Positions 1 to 9,199 of a DNA stretch of 64,000 nt are shown here, one piece after another. How positions within the stretch are numbered: the first letter of the stretch is position 1; each line of letters opens with the position of its first letter. The notes beneath the pieces were generated by a model. It was given only the letters and a program-made list of their open reading frames with translations. It was not told where the DNA came from and searched no databases. Origin of the DNA: Pseudoalteromonas sp. A601 (lineage in GTDB: Bacteria > Pseudomonadota > Gammaproteobacteria > Enterobacterales > Alteromonadaceae); NCBI RefSeq assembly GCF_002165575.1, contig NZ_MXQF01000011.1:62001-126000 (forward strand), read 5' to 3'. Both the position numbers and the translations under genes were made by a program.

Positions 1-1
1 T

Positions 2-862
2 ATCAGTAGCTACTTTATTTTAGCTATTTTACTCACACTTAGCTTTGCCAGCCATGCAGAACCCGGCCTTTGGCAACTTGAAAAAAACGGTGTGAAATCG
101 TATTTATTTGGCACTGTACATGTTGGCGATAGCAGCATGAAAGGTTTACCGAGTAAAGTAACCAAAGCTATTGATGCAACAGATAAAGTGATTGTCGAGG
201 TCGATATCAGCGCAATTAGTCCAATGGAAATGCAGCGCCGCTCAATGCCATTTATGATGCTAAAAAATGGTAAAACCTTAAAAAGCGAGTTATCCGAACA
301 AAACTACAGCAAGCTAAAACAGTACTTTAGTAACAAATCAATCGATATAGCGATGTTTGACAACCTTGCACCGTGGGCTGTGATGGTCACCATGATGCAA
401 ATGGAGTTTCAAAATGCAGGTTTTTCAGATCAAACAGGCATTGATAAGCAAGTACTTGCTTACGCTAAAACTAAAAACAAGCAAATTGGTGAGCTTGAAA
501 CATTAGAGTATCAAATGGAAATGTTTAACCATATGTCACTGCTAAGCAATGAAATGATCGAAGAAACCTTTGAGCAACTCGCCGATGTTGAAACCTACTT
601 TATTACGCTTGTAGATGCATGGAAAAATGGTGATATGGACACTTTAACCAAGTATTACAACGAAAGCTTTGATGACAGTAACTACGGCGAAATCAGCGAA
701 CAAGTTATGCTGATTGAACGTAACAACAATTGGGTAAAAGAGCTCACCCCACGCCTAGCTAAAGAGCAGTTATTTATTGCCGTAGGTGCCCTGCACTTAC
801 CTGAGCAACACGGTTTATTAAAACAGTTTAAAGAGCAAGGTATAACCGTTACCCGCTTATAA
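2..862 (+). CDS. TraB/GumN family protein, 5' end outside window
   Basis: The reading frame is open back to base 2, so the start lies upstream of the window; the GTG at 92 is only an internal valine. The visible N-terminus is a hydrophobic segment ending in a signal-peptidase-like ASHA site, followed by GLWQLEKNGVKSYLFGTVHV, the characteristic opening of TraB/GumN (PF01963) proteins. The C-terminal FIAVGALHLPEQHGLL motif with its conserved Gly-His pair is also typical. The family is thought to have a metalloprotease-like (Tiki-related) fold, but substrates of bacterial members are mostly unknown. The protein is probably exported and periplasmic or membrane-attached. Family is confident; cellular role is not. 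Confidence 0.85.
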   Translation: MSSYFILAILLTLSFASHAEPGLWQLEKNGVKSYLFGTVHVGDSSMKGLPSKVTKAIDATDKVIVEVDISAISPMEMQRRSMPFMMLKNGKTLKSELSEQNYSKLKQYFSNKSIDIAMFDNLAPWAVMVTMMQMEFQNAGFSDQTGIDKQVLAYAKTKNKQIGELETLEYQMEMFNHMSLLSNEMIEETFEQLADVETYFITLVDAWKNGDMDTLTKYYNESFDDSNYGEISEQVMLIERNNNWVKELTPRLAKEQLFIAVGALHLPEQHGLLKQFKEQGITVTRL

Positions 863-876
863 ATTCCCCCTCTAAT

Positions 877-927
877 GTAGGTCGTCAGTTTGGCTTTTTG
901 AGATTAACGCGCTAAAGCACGACCTAC
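877..927. repeat. REP-like inverted repeat
   Basis: GTAGGTCGT at 877-885 is matched by its exact reverse complement ACGACCTAC at 919-927, with a short self-complementary interior. Position just after a stop codon and the GTAGGTCG...CGACCTAC form resemble the dispersed REP/MITE-like elements seen in many gammaproteobacterial genomes. Only one copy is visible here. Confidence 0.5.
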
Positions 928-1122
928 TTATATGCAACACTAATGAGTAAAATAAACACTTAGGTAGCTTATTAACTAAAGCGTTTATGTAATTTCCAAT
1001 AGTGGTTTGCCAGATAACTGTAAAGCGGAAACAGTCAGTCAATAACATGATGTCTAAAACTTGTGGCCTCAGAAGGTGATAAAAGGGCCATCTTTTTAAC
1101 TGACAGCCCGGTACTAATACTA

Positions 1123-1383
1123 TTACCTATCACTTCTACTGATTAGTTCATAACCTTGGGCTTCATACTCATTAATACATTTTTGATACTTATTTTGAAG
1201 TTTGATTTCATCAAAAAAACCAAGTGAGTAGGCGTCACACTTAACTTTCATTTTATCTGGATTTTCTAGCACAGCAACTAACTTCAGTTCCGCAAATCCA
1301 AATTTATATGCTAATTCTGAAAATTGTGTATAGAGCAAGAGTGAGAAAGCAATTAAAAGTGTAGCAGTAAGTGATTTATTCAT
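1123..1383 (-). CDS. Small exported or membrane-anchored hypothetical protein
   Basis: An 86-residue protein with a hydrophobic N-terminal segment (about residues 6-20) preceded by MNKS, fitting a signal peptide or single anchor. The remainder is polar with two cysteines (CDAYS and KCINEYEAQGYEL). The C-terminal EAQGYELI phrase is common in small DUF-type proteins but I cannot assign a family. An AGGAT ribosome-binding-like sequence precedes the ATG. It stands alone between a REP-like repeat and a decayed toxin-antitoxin locus. Confidence 0.55.
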   Translation of the reverse strand: MNKSLTATLLIAFSLLLYTQFSELAYKFGFAELKLVAVLENPDKMKVKCDAYSLGFFDEIKLQNKYQKCINEYEAQGYELISRSDR

Positions 1384-1783
1384 TTTTTTATCCTGTTAAA
1401 TGATTTGATTGATTTTAAAGTAGCAAAAATTGAACCACTTCTCTTCACCTTATAAAATAAGGCCTATGGAGCACTAACCAAACCAAGCAATAGGATATTA
1501 ACCAAAATTTAGTTGATCTAGCCAATTTTTAGCACTTCTATGGGCTGAGAGGTTATTTAAGCATGCCAGCTCTTGCTCATTCATTACTCTTGGTACCAAA
1601 AAATTTAAGTAAATTATTCACAAAGAGATTAAGAGGCGCTGCGCTTTAGAGGGTAAAACCATGCAGCACTTGTTTCGTATACATAAAATAAATTGCAAGG
1701 TGAGCGTGTAGAGCTGGAGAGGCTACATACCTCCGGCTACCTGATTATATTTTTATGCCATCGCAAAGTTTACTGCGTGAACA
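1384..1783. other. Intergenic stretch, no gene seen
   Basis: About 400 bases between the small exported protein and the higA remnant. I see no ORF with coding character. It probably holds the promoter of the leftward gene ending at 1123, plus decayed sequence downstream of the antitoxin remnant. Confidence 0.4.
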
Positions 1784-1888
1784 TTACTCAATGTTAATTT
1801 GTTGTTTAGCCAAATAACGACAACTTAAGCCGGAAGGCTCTAGATATACGTCAATGATAAACTCTCCAAGATGCGGCGGATTATACAT
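1784..1888 (-). pseudogene. higA: higA antitoxin remnant (N-terminal piece)
   Basis: A 34-codon frame starts MYNPPHLGEFIIDVYLEPSG and continues LSCRYLAKQ before a TAA. This is the canonical opening of HigA/VapI-type antitoxins, which normally run near 100 residues through a complete HTH and a C-terminal tail. Here the HTH is cut after its first helix. The start lies 5 bases after the stop of the higB remnant, the usual toxin-first order of higBA loci. Recognition rests on motif memory of the family; a truncated non-functional antitoxin is the likely reading. Confidence 0.7.
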
Positions 1889-1893
1889 AGTCA

Positions 1894-2033
1894 TTAGTGA
1901 TAGTCCTCATAGTTGAGAATATATGTACTACCATCAATAAATTCAAAAGTAATGCGCCAGTTACCATGTACAGTAATAGACCAAATCCCATCACTCATCA
2001 ATGAAATATAAGCGGAGCAGACACATCATTGAT
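1894..2033 (-). pseudogene. higB: higB toxin remnant (frameshifted, C-terminal piece)
   Basis: The C-terminal frame reads DGIWSITVHGNWRITFEF and ends ILNYEDYH, which is the highly conserved end of HigB/RelE-superfamily killer proteins. Upstream the similarity jumps to another frame (INDVSAPLIFH, 2001-2033) that runs into TGA, and the connecting LKGD segment expected between them is missing. No full-length frame or start codon is available, so this is a degraded toxin gene. Confidence 0.7.
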
Positions 2034-2248
2034 TTGCAAAATACCAATGAACGGTTTAAAAGCTTGGGTAACTAAACTCAAGCATTTATGTAATCTAAAA
2101 AGAGTGGATTTAATAGGTTGCCCCCCCCATTTCGTAACTTGGGGGTAGCAGTCAACACAGCTTTGGTTTTAAATATTCACTGTTGGGTTTCGTTGCTCTC
2201 AACCACAACCCACGGTGGTAAATTTAACGCCGAGTTGCTCTGGCTTTT
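2034..2248. other. Intergenic stretch with poly-C and weak hairpin
   Basis: This continues the decayed higB upstream sequence. It includes a run of eight C at 2121-2128. A hairpin-like TGGGTT (2184-2189)/AACCCA (2207-2212) pair resembles another REP-type repeat but the stem is short. No gene is seen. Confidence 0.3.
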
Positions 2249-2281
2249 CCTAGCACCTAGCACCTAGCACCTAGCCCCTAG
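2249..2281. repeat. Heptamer tandem repeat CCTAGCA
   Basis: About 4.7 copies of CCTAGCA in tandem, the fourth with one substitution. It lies immediately downstream of the modF-like gene's stop (the gene reads leftward). Heptamer period and gene-end position parallel the AGCGGTC array at 54535. Confidence 0.8.
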
Positions 2282-2291
2282 AACCTTTTCT

Positions 2292-3737
2292 TTACCTAAA
2301 ATCTTCCATTTTTAAATAATGCTCTATACCCGCTATTTTGTCATTGGCGTGGTGATTTACATAAATAACCGTACTGCTTTGTGCGGCGCAGATTTTTTCA
2401 ATCAGCAGTAGTACACGCTGCCGATTTGCTTCATCCAGCCCTAAACAGGGTTCGTCAAGAATAAGTAAAGTTGGGTGCTTAACCATAGCTCTGGCAATCA
2501 GCAACATGCGCTGGTCACCAAACGATAGTTGTGTGAACGCAGTGTTTTTGTAATCAGTTAAGCCCAGTAACTCCAGCCACCGTTGTGCGGTGTTAATTTC
2601 GCTGTCGCTAGCTTTTTGGTAAAGCCCGATACTGTCATAAAAGCCCGATACGATAGTGTTTAAAGCAGACACTCCAACTCGGTAGTCCATATGTAACGCA
2701 TTCGATATATAACCAATATGCTGTTTGATCTGCCAAATACTTTCGCCACTACCACGCTTGAAGCCAAATACTTCAATATCATTGCTGTAGCACTGTGGGT
2801 TATCACCAGTGATCAAGTTAAGTAAACAGGTTTTTCCTGAGCCATTTTGACCACTTAGCTGCCAATGTTGCTTGGCTTCGATTGTCCAATCTAAGTTACT
2901 AAACACAGTTTTATTCGCATAGCTTACTTTTGCTTGGCACAGCTTTACGAGTACGTCACCTGTGAAAATCGGCGGACTGTTTGCAGGGTCTTTTTCAGGG
3001 ATGGTTAAGTCTGTATGCTGTAAATGCAGCAGTTTAAATAAGTCATCTCGCTGCGTATCGTTTGGCTGAGCTAATTGGTGCTGTAATTGGCCGTCAACCA
3101 CGTAGCCATAATGGCTGATAAAATCTGGGGTTTCGTCCAAGCGGTTGAGTACAAATACCATGGTTATACTGCGACTAAGTTGCGCTAAAATATCATTAAG
3201 CGCCGCAGTACTGGCAGTATCTAAGCCATCAAAGGGTTCATCAAGCACTATAAACTCTGGGCGATTACTCAATGCTTTGATCAACATAAGTTTGCGTGTT
3301 TCACCGGTTGATAAAGCTCGCAAGCGCTGGGCTAGTAATGAAGAAAATGAAAAGATATCGATTAACTGCCGACATAATTCATTATCAAAAAAGACGCTAT
3401 CTGCATTTTCATAAATGATATCTTTTACAAGCCTAGCTGCAATTAAGCCATCGGTTATGTCATCTTGATTTTGCTGTAACTCAGCGTTAATTAGCTGCTT
3501 TTGCATATCTGATGAAACCAACTCCATACGCTCAAATGTACACTGTCTATCACCCGTTATCAGTTGCGCATAACCGAGTAAAGCAGCTGTAATGGCAGAC
3601 TTCCCCGCGCCATTACCACCAATTAACAACCAATGCTGACCGCTTTGTACTTGCCAGTTTAAATTATTAAGTTGGTAACTATTTTGCCCTTCACCCTGTA
3701 GTTTAGCAGTTACTGTTTGTAGTTGTATAAATGCCAC
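2292..3737 (-). CDS. modF: ModF-like double ABC ATPase
   Basis: 481 residues with two complete ABC nucleotide-binding domains and no membrane segments. Domain 1 has Walker A GGNGAGKS (near residue 40), signature LSTGETRKLM and Walker B FIVLDEPFDGLD. Domain 2 has Walker A GQNGSGKT, signature LSFGDQRMLL, Walker B LLILDEPCLGLDE and H-loop VNHH. Tandem ATPases of this size with the SFGDQR-type second signature match E. coli ModF (PhrA, 490 residues), usually linked to molybdate genes. No modABC genes are nearby, so the substrate link is by family only. Start is the ATG giving MAFIQLQTVTAKL. The protein is cytosolic. Confidence 0.8.
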   Translation of the reverse strand: MAFIQLQTVTAKLQGEGQNSYQLNNLNWQVQSGQHWLLIGGNGAGKSAITAALLGYAQLITGDRQCTFERMELVSSDMQKQLINAELQQNQDDITDGLIAARLVKDIIYENADSVFFDNELCRQLIDIFSFSSLLAQRLRALSTGETRKLMLIKALSNRPEFIVLDEPFDGLDTASTAALNDILAQLSRSITMVFVLNRLDETPDFISHYGYVVDGQLQHQLAQPNDTQRDDLFKLLHLQHTDLTIPEKDPANSPPIFTGDVLVKLCQAKVSYANKTVFSNLDWTIEAKQHWQLSGQNGSGKTCLLNLITGDNPQCYSNDIEVFGFKRGSGESIWQIKQHIGYISNALHMDYRVGVSALNTIVSGFYDSIGLYQKASDSEINTAQRWLELLGLTDYKNTAFTQLSFGDQRMLLIARAMVKHPTLLILDEPCLGLDEANRQRVLLLIEKICAAQSSTVIYVNHHANDKIAGIEHYLKMEDFR

Positions 3738-3890
3738 CAGCAGCCCTCTTTATCTTTGTATAAACTGAAAATACCCGACAAATTATTACTTGGCTAGCTT
3801 TTATCCCGATAAAATTATTTGTTTTGTTTTAAACCTTTTATGACCCCTTTGCGACTAATTAATAAATACATTCAAACAACAGGCCACGTT

Positions 3891-4508
3891 ATGAAAAAGA
3901 TTTTATTGTTAACTGCATTTGCAGTATTTATGAGTGCTACTGTAAACGCTAAGGTTGAGCACGAAATTAAACGCAACTTTACAGTCGATACTCAGCAAAC
4001 ACTTGATATTAGCTTTCCGGTAGGCAGCCTTGAAATTAATACCCATGATGGCAATGAAATAAAAATATCTATTGAGCTCGAAGATAAAAACAACGGTTGG
4101 TTTGATAATACAGATAACCTTGATGAGCTAACCCTTGATAGCAAACAAACAGAAAGTGAACTCACATTAAGCTTGGATAACGACGACGTGCAACAAAACT
4201 GGTTAGTGAGTGTTCCACGTAGTTTAGCGGTTAATGTAGACTTAGGTGTTGGTGATATTGAAATTAATGATTTTACTAACAGTGCAGACATTAAAGTGGG
4301 CGTGGGCGCCGTTCGTATTGATAGCCAAAGTGACGATTACAAATACATTAACCTTGATAGTGGTGTTGGTGATACTCGTATTTCTGGCTTAACAGGTGAT
4401 GCTAAAACCAGCCGTAAAATGGTCAGTTCTGAAAGTGAATACTCTGGTAATGGTACTCACACTATTAAAATTGAAGTCGGTGTCGGCGATATAAAAGTAA
4501 AACACTAA
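3891..4508 (+). CDS. Exported adhesin-like (DUF4097-type) protein
   Basis: 205 residues starting at MKKILLLTAFAVFMSATVNA, a clear signal peptide; the frame extends 24 codons further upstream but those residues would disrupt the signal. The mature part is a series of short beta-strand phrases (LEINTHDGNEIKI, VGDIEINDF, VGVGAVRID, VGVGDIKVKH), the parallel beta-solenoid look of the DUF4097 / putative adhesin family. Many members are linked to envelope stress; their function is poorly known. The gene is divergent from modF and convergent with the histidine kinase. Confidence 0.65.
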   Translation: MKKILLLTAFAVFMSATVNAKVEHEIKRNFTVDTQQTLDISFPVGSLEINTHDGNEIKISIELEDKNNGWFDNTDNLDELTLDSKQTESELTLSLDNDDVQQNWLVSVPRSLAVNVDLGVGDIEINDFTNSADIKVGVGAVRIDSQSDDYKYINLDSGVGDTRISGLTGDAKTSRKMVSSESEYSGNGTHTIKIEVGVGDIKVKH

Positions 4509-4531
4509 CTTTTGTAATACCCAATCCTTGG

Positions 4532-6253
4532 TTAGCCCTTATTTAGTACATCTATAAGGGCTTTTTTAATGGTGTCATTGTTGATTGGTTTATAAACATG
4601 CCCATCGGCTCCCAGCTGATAAGCCTTTTCCAAATCAGCTTGTGAGGTATTCGCCGTAACAACAATAATGGGGGTTGCTAAACTTAGCTCCTGACGAATA
4701 ATATCTATCGCTCGAAAGCCGTCCATAACAGGCATATTCAAGTCCATAAAAATTACATCATAATTACTATCTGCAACTTTACCCGTTGCAATTAGACCAT
4801 TCTCGGCCAGATCCGAGGTATAATTAATGGCTTTTAAAATGCCATTTAAAATCATCGCATTTAATGGATTGTCTTCAACTATTAGGCAATGCAATTTATG
4901 CGGTAATTGGCTAGTCTCCCCCTGCTCCTGAGTGATACAAACAGGCAACACAATACTCACCAAAGCGCCCGTAGGCTCTTTATCTATAAACTCAATATTT
5001 GCATTTTGCGCACGTAATATATGCTGCACTCGCGCTAACCCCATTTGCATTCCTTGGAAATGAGTATCTTGTATTTCTAGCAGTGTTGATAAGTAAGGGT
5101 ACTGCTTAGAAAAACCAATACCGGTATCACTGACTGTGAGTAACAGTTGCTGATGATTAGGCAGCGATGCTGAAACAACCACTTGACCGACTTTGGTAAA
5201 TTTAAGCGCATTGTTAAGTAATTCACCCAATACTTGTTGTAAACGGCGATGATCTAATTCAACAGTGCAATTAAGCTCTGCCGATAAGTCCTTAACTAGC
5301 TCAATGCTATTTTGCTGATAGCTAAACTGGTAGGAATGAATAACCGCTTCAAGGGTTTCTAATAAATTACTTTTAACAGGAGTCAGTTGCCACTGCCCAG
5401 AACTGAGCAATTGAGCTTCATGTAGTTCATCTAAAATATTTAATAAACGGCTTGAGCAATATTGTGCTTGCTGCTTTAGTGTTTGCTGGCTCGTACTAGT
5501 TTCTAATTCATTAATTGCATTTATAAGCCCTTGTAATGGGGTTCTAAATTCATGGCTTGCTCTTGCAATAAAACGCTCTTTAGTTTGACTAACTAATTCT
5601 GCATGTTGTTTTTGTTGCTGATACTTATCTAAAGTTGTCATGATGTGCTTTTCCATTGGTTGAAAAATAAGTTTCAACTCAATGAATAATAAACATAACG
5701 TTACCAGCCAGAACCCAAGTTCAATATATGAAATTAAGGTAACTTTATCTTTTGCTTGTTGCTCGAATAAACTAACGGCCTTGTCTAACTGCTTGAGAAA
5801 TATCTCAACCTCATCAACCTCAAACTCCTCAGGAATTAAAGATAGATCATTTGATTGCAAAAATAATGCTACTGCGGCATAAAATTGTTCACTTTGCTCA
5901 GCAAGCTTACTCTCAGGTGAATAATAATGACTAATAAGCGCATCATCTAAATATAAGTATTCACCTGACTCTGCTTTTTTTATTAAAAAATGATGACCAT
6001 ATTTGAAATCTCTTGCGGCTTGCTGCAGTGACTTTTTATGCTGCAAAGTATTGTGCTGGTGCATTGTGTTTGCATACCACGCAATCTTTTGTGAGAGCAT
6101 TCGTTGCTTACCCGCCACATTAATTACTTGAGCATCATCTTTTTGAATTGAAATTAAAGATTGCAGAAGTAGCGCTGTCGCACAGCTAAGAATGGCAATA
6201 ACCAATAAAGCCAAGCGGTATCGCGATCGAATATTAGCAATGACTTGCAACAT
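4532..6253 (-). CDS. Hybrid sensor histidine kinase with PilJ-type sensor
   Basis: 573 residues. A first membrane helix (about 12-32) is followed by QVINVAGKQRMLSQKIAWYA, the signature of PilJ/type IV pili MCP N-terminal sensor domains (NarX-like). A second helix near 175-195 closes the periplasmic loop. Then come HisKA with phosphorylatable His in ASHEFRTPLQGLI, HATPase with N-box ELLNNALKFT and G1 DTGIGFS, and a C-terminal receiver with LIVEDNPLNAMIL, phospho-acceptor Asp in DVIFMDLNMPVMDG and Lys in HVYKPI. The second glycine box (QMGLARVQHIL) is weaker than usual. The gene is solitary, with no response regulator or output domain next to it, so the pathway is unknown. Confidence 0.88.
   Translation of the reverse strand: MLQVIANIRSRYRLALLVIAILSCATALLLQSLISIQKDDAQVINVAGKQRMLSQKIAWYANTMHQHNTLQHKKSLQQAARDFKYGHHFLIKKAESGEYLYLDDALISHYYSPESKLAEQSEQFYAAVALFLQSNDLSLIPEEFEVDEVEIFLKQLDKAVSLFEQQAKDKVTLISYIELGFWLVTLCLLFIELKLIFQPMEKHIMTTLDKYQQQKQHAELVSQTKERFIARASHEFRTPLQGLINAINELETSTSQQTLKQQAQYCSSRLLNILDELHEAQLLSSGQWQLTPVKSNLLETLEAVIHSYQFSYQQNSIELVKDLSAELNCTVELDHRRLQQVLGELLNNALKFTKVGQVVVSASLPNHQQLLLTVSDTGIGFSKQYPYLSTLLEIQDTHFQGMQMGLARVQHILRAQNANIEFIDKEPTGALVSIVLPVCITQEQGETSQLPHKLHCLIVEDNPLNAMILNGILKAINYTSDLAENGLIATGKVADSNYDVIFMDLNMPVMDGFRAIDIIRQELSLATPIIVVTANTSQADLEKAYQLGADGHVYKPINNDTIKKALIDVLNKG
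4534..4568 (+). terminator. Intrinsic terminator inside the end of the kinase gene
   Basis: AGCCCTTAT (4534-4542) pairs with ATAAGGGCT (4554-4562), followed by TTTTTTAAT on the plus strand. It terminates the adhesin-like gene. The stem overlaps the last codons of the convergent histidine kinase gene, so one sequence serves as coding DNA on one strand and terminator on the other. Confidence 0.75.
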
Positions 6254-6322
6254 AGCGCACCCATAAATTAATTTACTTAATTGTAGCTTAGCTATAAAAA
6301 AGTGACATTTTCTATCAGGAAA

Positions 6323-6354
6323 AAATAAACCCCGTGTTTTACGGGGTTTATTTA
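6323..6354 (-). terminator. Intrinsic terminator after cti
   Basis: AAATAAACCCCGT and ACGGGGTTTATTT form a near-perfect stem with a TTTT loop. It sits 13 bases beyond the cti stop in the leftward direction and has T-rich flanks on both strands. Confidence 0.8.
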
Positions 6355-6366
6355 GAACAGTTACAA

Positions 6367-8697
6367 TTAACGGTTTTCTAAACGGTTATAATCAAATAAG
6401 CCGTACTCTATACCACGATATTGCTTTGCAACATTATGTAGTATATCGCTGTATTGCCAAAACTGCGGGTGAGTTCGGCGTATGGCAAATTTGCTCTTCA
6501 AGGCTCTGTAATCAGCCTCAACTTGCATTAGCGGTAACTGCTCTGCAAAGGCTTCAACTTGCTGTTGATTATTTAAATACCAAATAGCCTCTGGGTAATC
6601 ACCAATAAAACCAGGCACGATAGTGAGCGTGTCTTCATCATAGGCGCGCTGACCTTCTTCATTTAACAAACTTGAAATATTATAATGAGCATTGTGATGA
6701 ATAAGGGTGTAAGCCTCATGCTCAGAGTCACCGTCTTTAACTAACACATATGAAATTTGTGGTAATAAGTTAATCGCTTTTGCCGGCATGTTGTTAAATT
6801 TATGCAACGGCTCAGGCACCTTAGTGTAGTCATAGCGAGGGCTAAGCACAGGTTTCAATGTCTGTTTAATTAAGCCATATAACTCATGTTGTTGATCTTG
6901 AGTTTGGTATTCAATACCGGTTGTTTGGCCAAAGCTTTCACCACTTTTGAAAAAGTTAGTTAAGCTCGTTGGTGATTTACGATACCAATTGGCTTTTAAC
7001 TCCTGGCGCTGCAGCTTAGGCAGTAGGGCTAAAAAGTTTTGTTCGCCTTCGAGCCTTAAAAAATCCATATATAAACGAGTAACGAGTTGGTGGCCAATAT
7101 TGCCGTACACATCAAACCCTGCAACCAGTAAATAGTGAATACGCTCAAACAATGCGTAATCCAGTATCCACATTGTTTTTGGTTCTTGCCCTATTAAGCC
7201 TTTTACAACTGTTGCACTATCAAAATGGCGGAAAATAGTTAATGCAGCATTATCGTTAACGTCTTCACCACGCCATAAAGCGTCGGTAGTTAAATGCTCA
7301 CCATTTTCAAACATTTCATTGGCTAGCTTAACTTTTGCTTCTAGGTAAGTACTTTGGCGCTTTGAATACTTAACCCAGCTTGAAATAGGCAACGCATTGC
7401 TTTCTTCTGCCGCTGGTAGTGCTAGTGCATCTTCGTGCTGCAATAACATTTGCTCCACTTGTGGTGTGGCTGCTTTATCTGGATCTGCAAACGCCACCCA
7501 AAAATGATCGTTTATAACATTTAATGCAATCTGACCACGACATACAGGCCCTTTAATAAAGCCCATAATAATCAATTCAGCTTCATCCAGCATAAATTGG
7601 TATTTTGACTTGACCGGCATTGCGGCAAAAACTTTAAATGGATTAGATGCTACCTCTGGCTTATAACTTGGCATTTTACTAACCTGATACTCAGGCTGGA
7701 TAAATTGCGTATATAACCGAGCTAATTTGGTGTCGTTTAATGCCAGTGGTAAATGTGTTTTAGCAAGAATAGTTGAGCGCTCATGCATTAAGCGATAATA
7801 AACACGTTCAACTTTAGGGTCGTCATATGGACGACGCGTATTGATTAGTTTTATATCTTCACCGGGAGGTGTACTTGAACGAACGAGTTTAAAGAAACTC
7901 TTTTCACCATCTTGAACAAAATAAATATGTGCTAAATACCAATGCTCATAAACATAGCGAGCAGTTAATTGATGCTTTAAGCTATCTTGATTTAAAAAGC
8001 TTTCCCAGCGCTGTGCCTGCGCTATAACATTTTTACTGGGTGCTTCAATATGCGCCATCTTGCCGCCATTTTTAAGCCATTTTTCTAAATGTTTAAATTC
8101 ACTACGAGAAATCCCCGGTAATCCATACGGCATACCTGCATGTGGCTGACTGTCCGCTAAATGGTCAAACTCCCCCATACTGGCACACGTTTGAGACCGA
8201 TCAAGGGCAAAGTCAAATTCATCACCAAGCACTTCATCTTCAGGTAAAGGTGAGCTCATTTTTAACACTAAGCTATTGTATAAAACACTACCAGCAAGGT
8301 TGGCTTCTTCACTTTGAGCACGTTCATTAAGTACCGGCGAAAAGTTTTTTTCACGCCAACCTGCAGTATCTGCTGCATCATAAAGTAAACGGCTAGGGTT
8401 AGATGCGAGTAAACGTGTACCATCATAAACTAATTCTTTACTTAGGCCGCGGTCAATTCCCTCTGGAGATGAAAGCTTTAATTGGCAAGGGGCATCATAA
8501 CAGCCGTGACATACAACACAGCGAGTGTCGAGTACTGGCTGTACGTGCTGTAAAAATTCAGCGCCAGCTCCGGTGTCGTGCTCGACTATTCGTTGCTGTA
8601 TTTGTTCGGGGCCAAATAATTCATCATAATGCGCTGCGCCTAAGTAAGCACAACCACTTAAAATTATGATAATGCTTAAAATAAGCGATTTTTTCAT
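6367..8697 (-). CDS. cti: Fatty acid cis/trans isomerase
   Basis: 776 residues from MKKSLILS. Cti converts cis-unsaturated membrane fatty acids to trans, rigidifying the membrane under solvent or heat stress. The N-terminus is a lipoprotein/signal segment (IIIILSGCAYLG) for export. It is followed by the cytochrome-c-like heme motif CVVCHGCYDAPCQ, characteristic of this family; Cti proteins are periplasmic haem enzymes of about 770-790 residues. An alternative ATG seven codons upstream overlaps the preceding stop; I prefer MKK because it gives a clean signal peptide and follows that stop directly. It is co-transcribed with the small acidic gene at 8699-9064. Confidence 0.88.
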   Translation of the reverse strand: MKKSLILSIIIILSGCAYLGAAHYDELFGPEQIQQRIVEHDTGAGAEFLQHVQPVLDTRCVVCHGCYDAPCQLKLSSPEGIDRGLSKELVYDGTRLLASNPSRLLYDAADTAGWREKNFSPVLNERAQSEEANLAGSVLYNSLVLKMSSPLPEDEVLGDEFDFALDRSQTCASMGEFDHLADSQPHAGMPYGLPGISRSEFKHLEKWLKNGGKMAHIEAPSKNVIAQAQRWESFLNQDSLKHQLTARYVYEHWYLAHIYFVQDGEKSFFKLVRSSTPPGEDIKLINTRRPYDDPKVERVYYRLMHERSTILAKTHLPLALNDTKLARLYTQFIQPEYQVSKMPSYKPEVASNPFKVFAAMPVKSKYQFMLDEAELIIMGFIKGPVCRGQIALNVINDHFWVAFADPDKAATPQVEQMLLQHEDALALPAAEESNALPISSWVKYSKRQSTYLEAKVKLANEMFENGEHLTTDALWRGEDVNDNAALTIFRHFDSATVVKGLIGQEPKTMWILDYALFERIHYLLVAGFDVYGNIGHQLVTRLYMDFLRLEGEQNFLALLPKLQRQELKANWYRKSPTSLTNFFKSGESFGQTTGIEYQTQDQQHELYGLIKQTLKPVLSPRYDYTKVPEPLHKFNNMPAKAINLLPQISYVLVKDGDSEHEAYTLIHHNAHYNISSLLNEEGQRAYDEDTLTIVPGFIGDYPEAIWYLNNQQQVEAFAEQLPLMQVEADYRALKSKFAIRRTHPQFWQYSDILHNVAKQYRGIEYGLFDYNRLENR

Positions 8698-8698
8698 A

Positions 8699-9064
8699 TT
8701 ATTCTTCGTCCTCATCGCCTAAATCAAACGTAGGCATCATGTCCATTTGTGGCGAAACAAATGTTGTCTCTTTTTGCGTGTTCAGTACTGCGCTTAGCAA
8801 TGGTCCATGAGTGAGGGTTAATTGCGCATCATGCTCTGTATCAATAATGTCAGCAAACGTTTGATTAACGGCTTCTAGCTGATAGCTATTCACAGTGATA
8901 GCAACGCTGCTATCTGCGCTTGGATTTTGACACAGTTGAGTTAACAGCTCATCATCTAATACGATCGTCAGTAATAAGTCAGGGGTTTCTAAATCACGTT
9001 CACTTAATGTTTCATCAAACAAAAATAATGGAAGGGTTAAATTACTATCTTGCTCTAATTCCAT
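8699..9064 (-). CDS. Small acidic hypothetical protein upstream of cti
   Basis: 121 residues, strongly acidic, ending FDLGDEDEE, with no signal peptide or membrane helix. I do not recognise the family. Predicted structure is mixed: LLLTIVLDDELLTQL and SVAITVNSYQLEAVNQTFAD look like alternating strands and helices. Its stop abuts the cti start, so it is translationally coupled to cti and the two probably form a two-gene operon. It may be an accessory factor or simply a conserved neighbour. Confidence 0.6.
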   Translation of the reverse strand: MELEQDSNLTLPLFLFDETLSERDLETPDLLLTIVLDDELLTQLCQNPSADSSVAITVNSYQLEAVNQTFADIIDTEHDAQLTLTHGPLLSAVLNTQKETTFVSPQMDMMPTFDLGDEDEE

Positions 9065-9199
9065 GTGCGGTTCTCAAAGTACGGCTGTTAATAGAACGAT
9101 TATAGCAAAGAATAAGATCAAAATTAGTGAAAGATTTCAACAGTTAGTGACTTTAAGCGACTAACTGTTGAATCAATAAGTAAGGCAATTAGCAAATGA

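Noticed and set aside
2121..2128. Phase-variable poly-C tract
   Set aside because: Eight C lie in decayed noncoding sequence with no gene whose frame or promoter they could switch.
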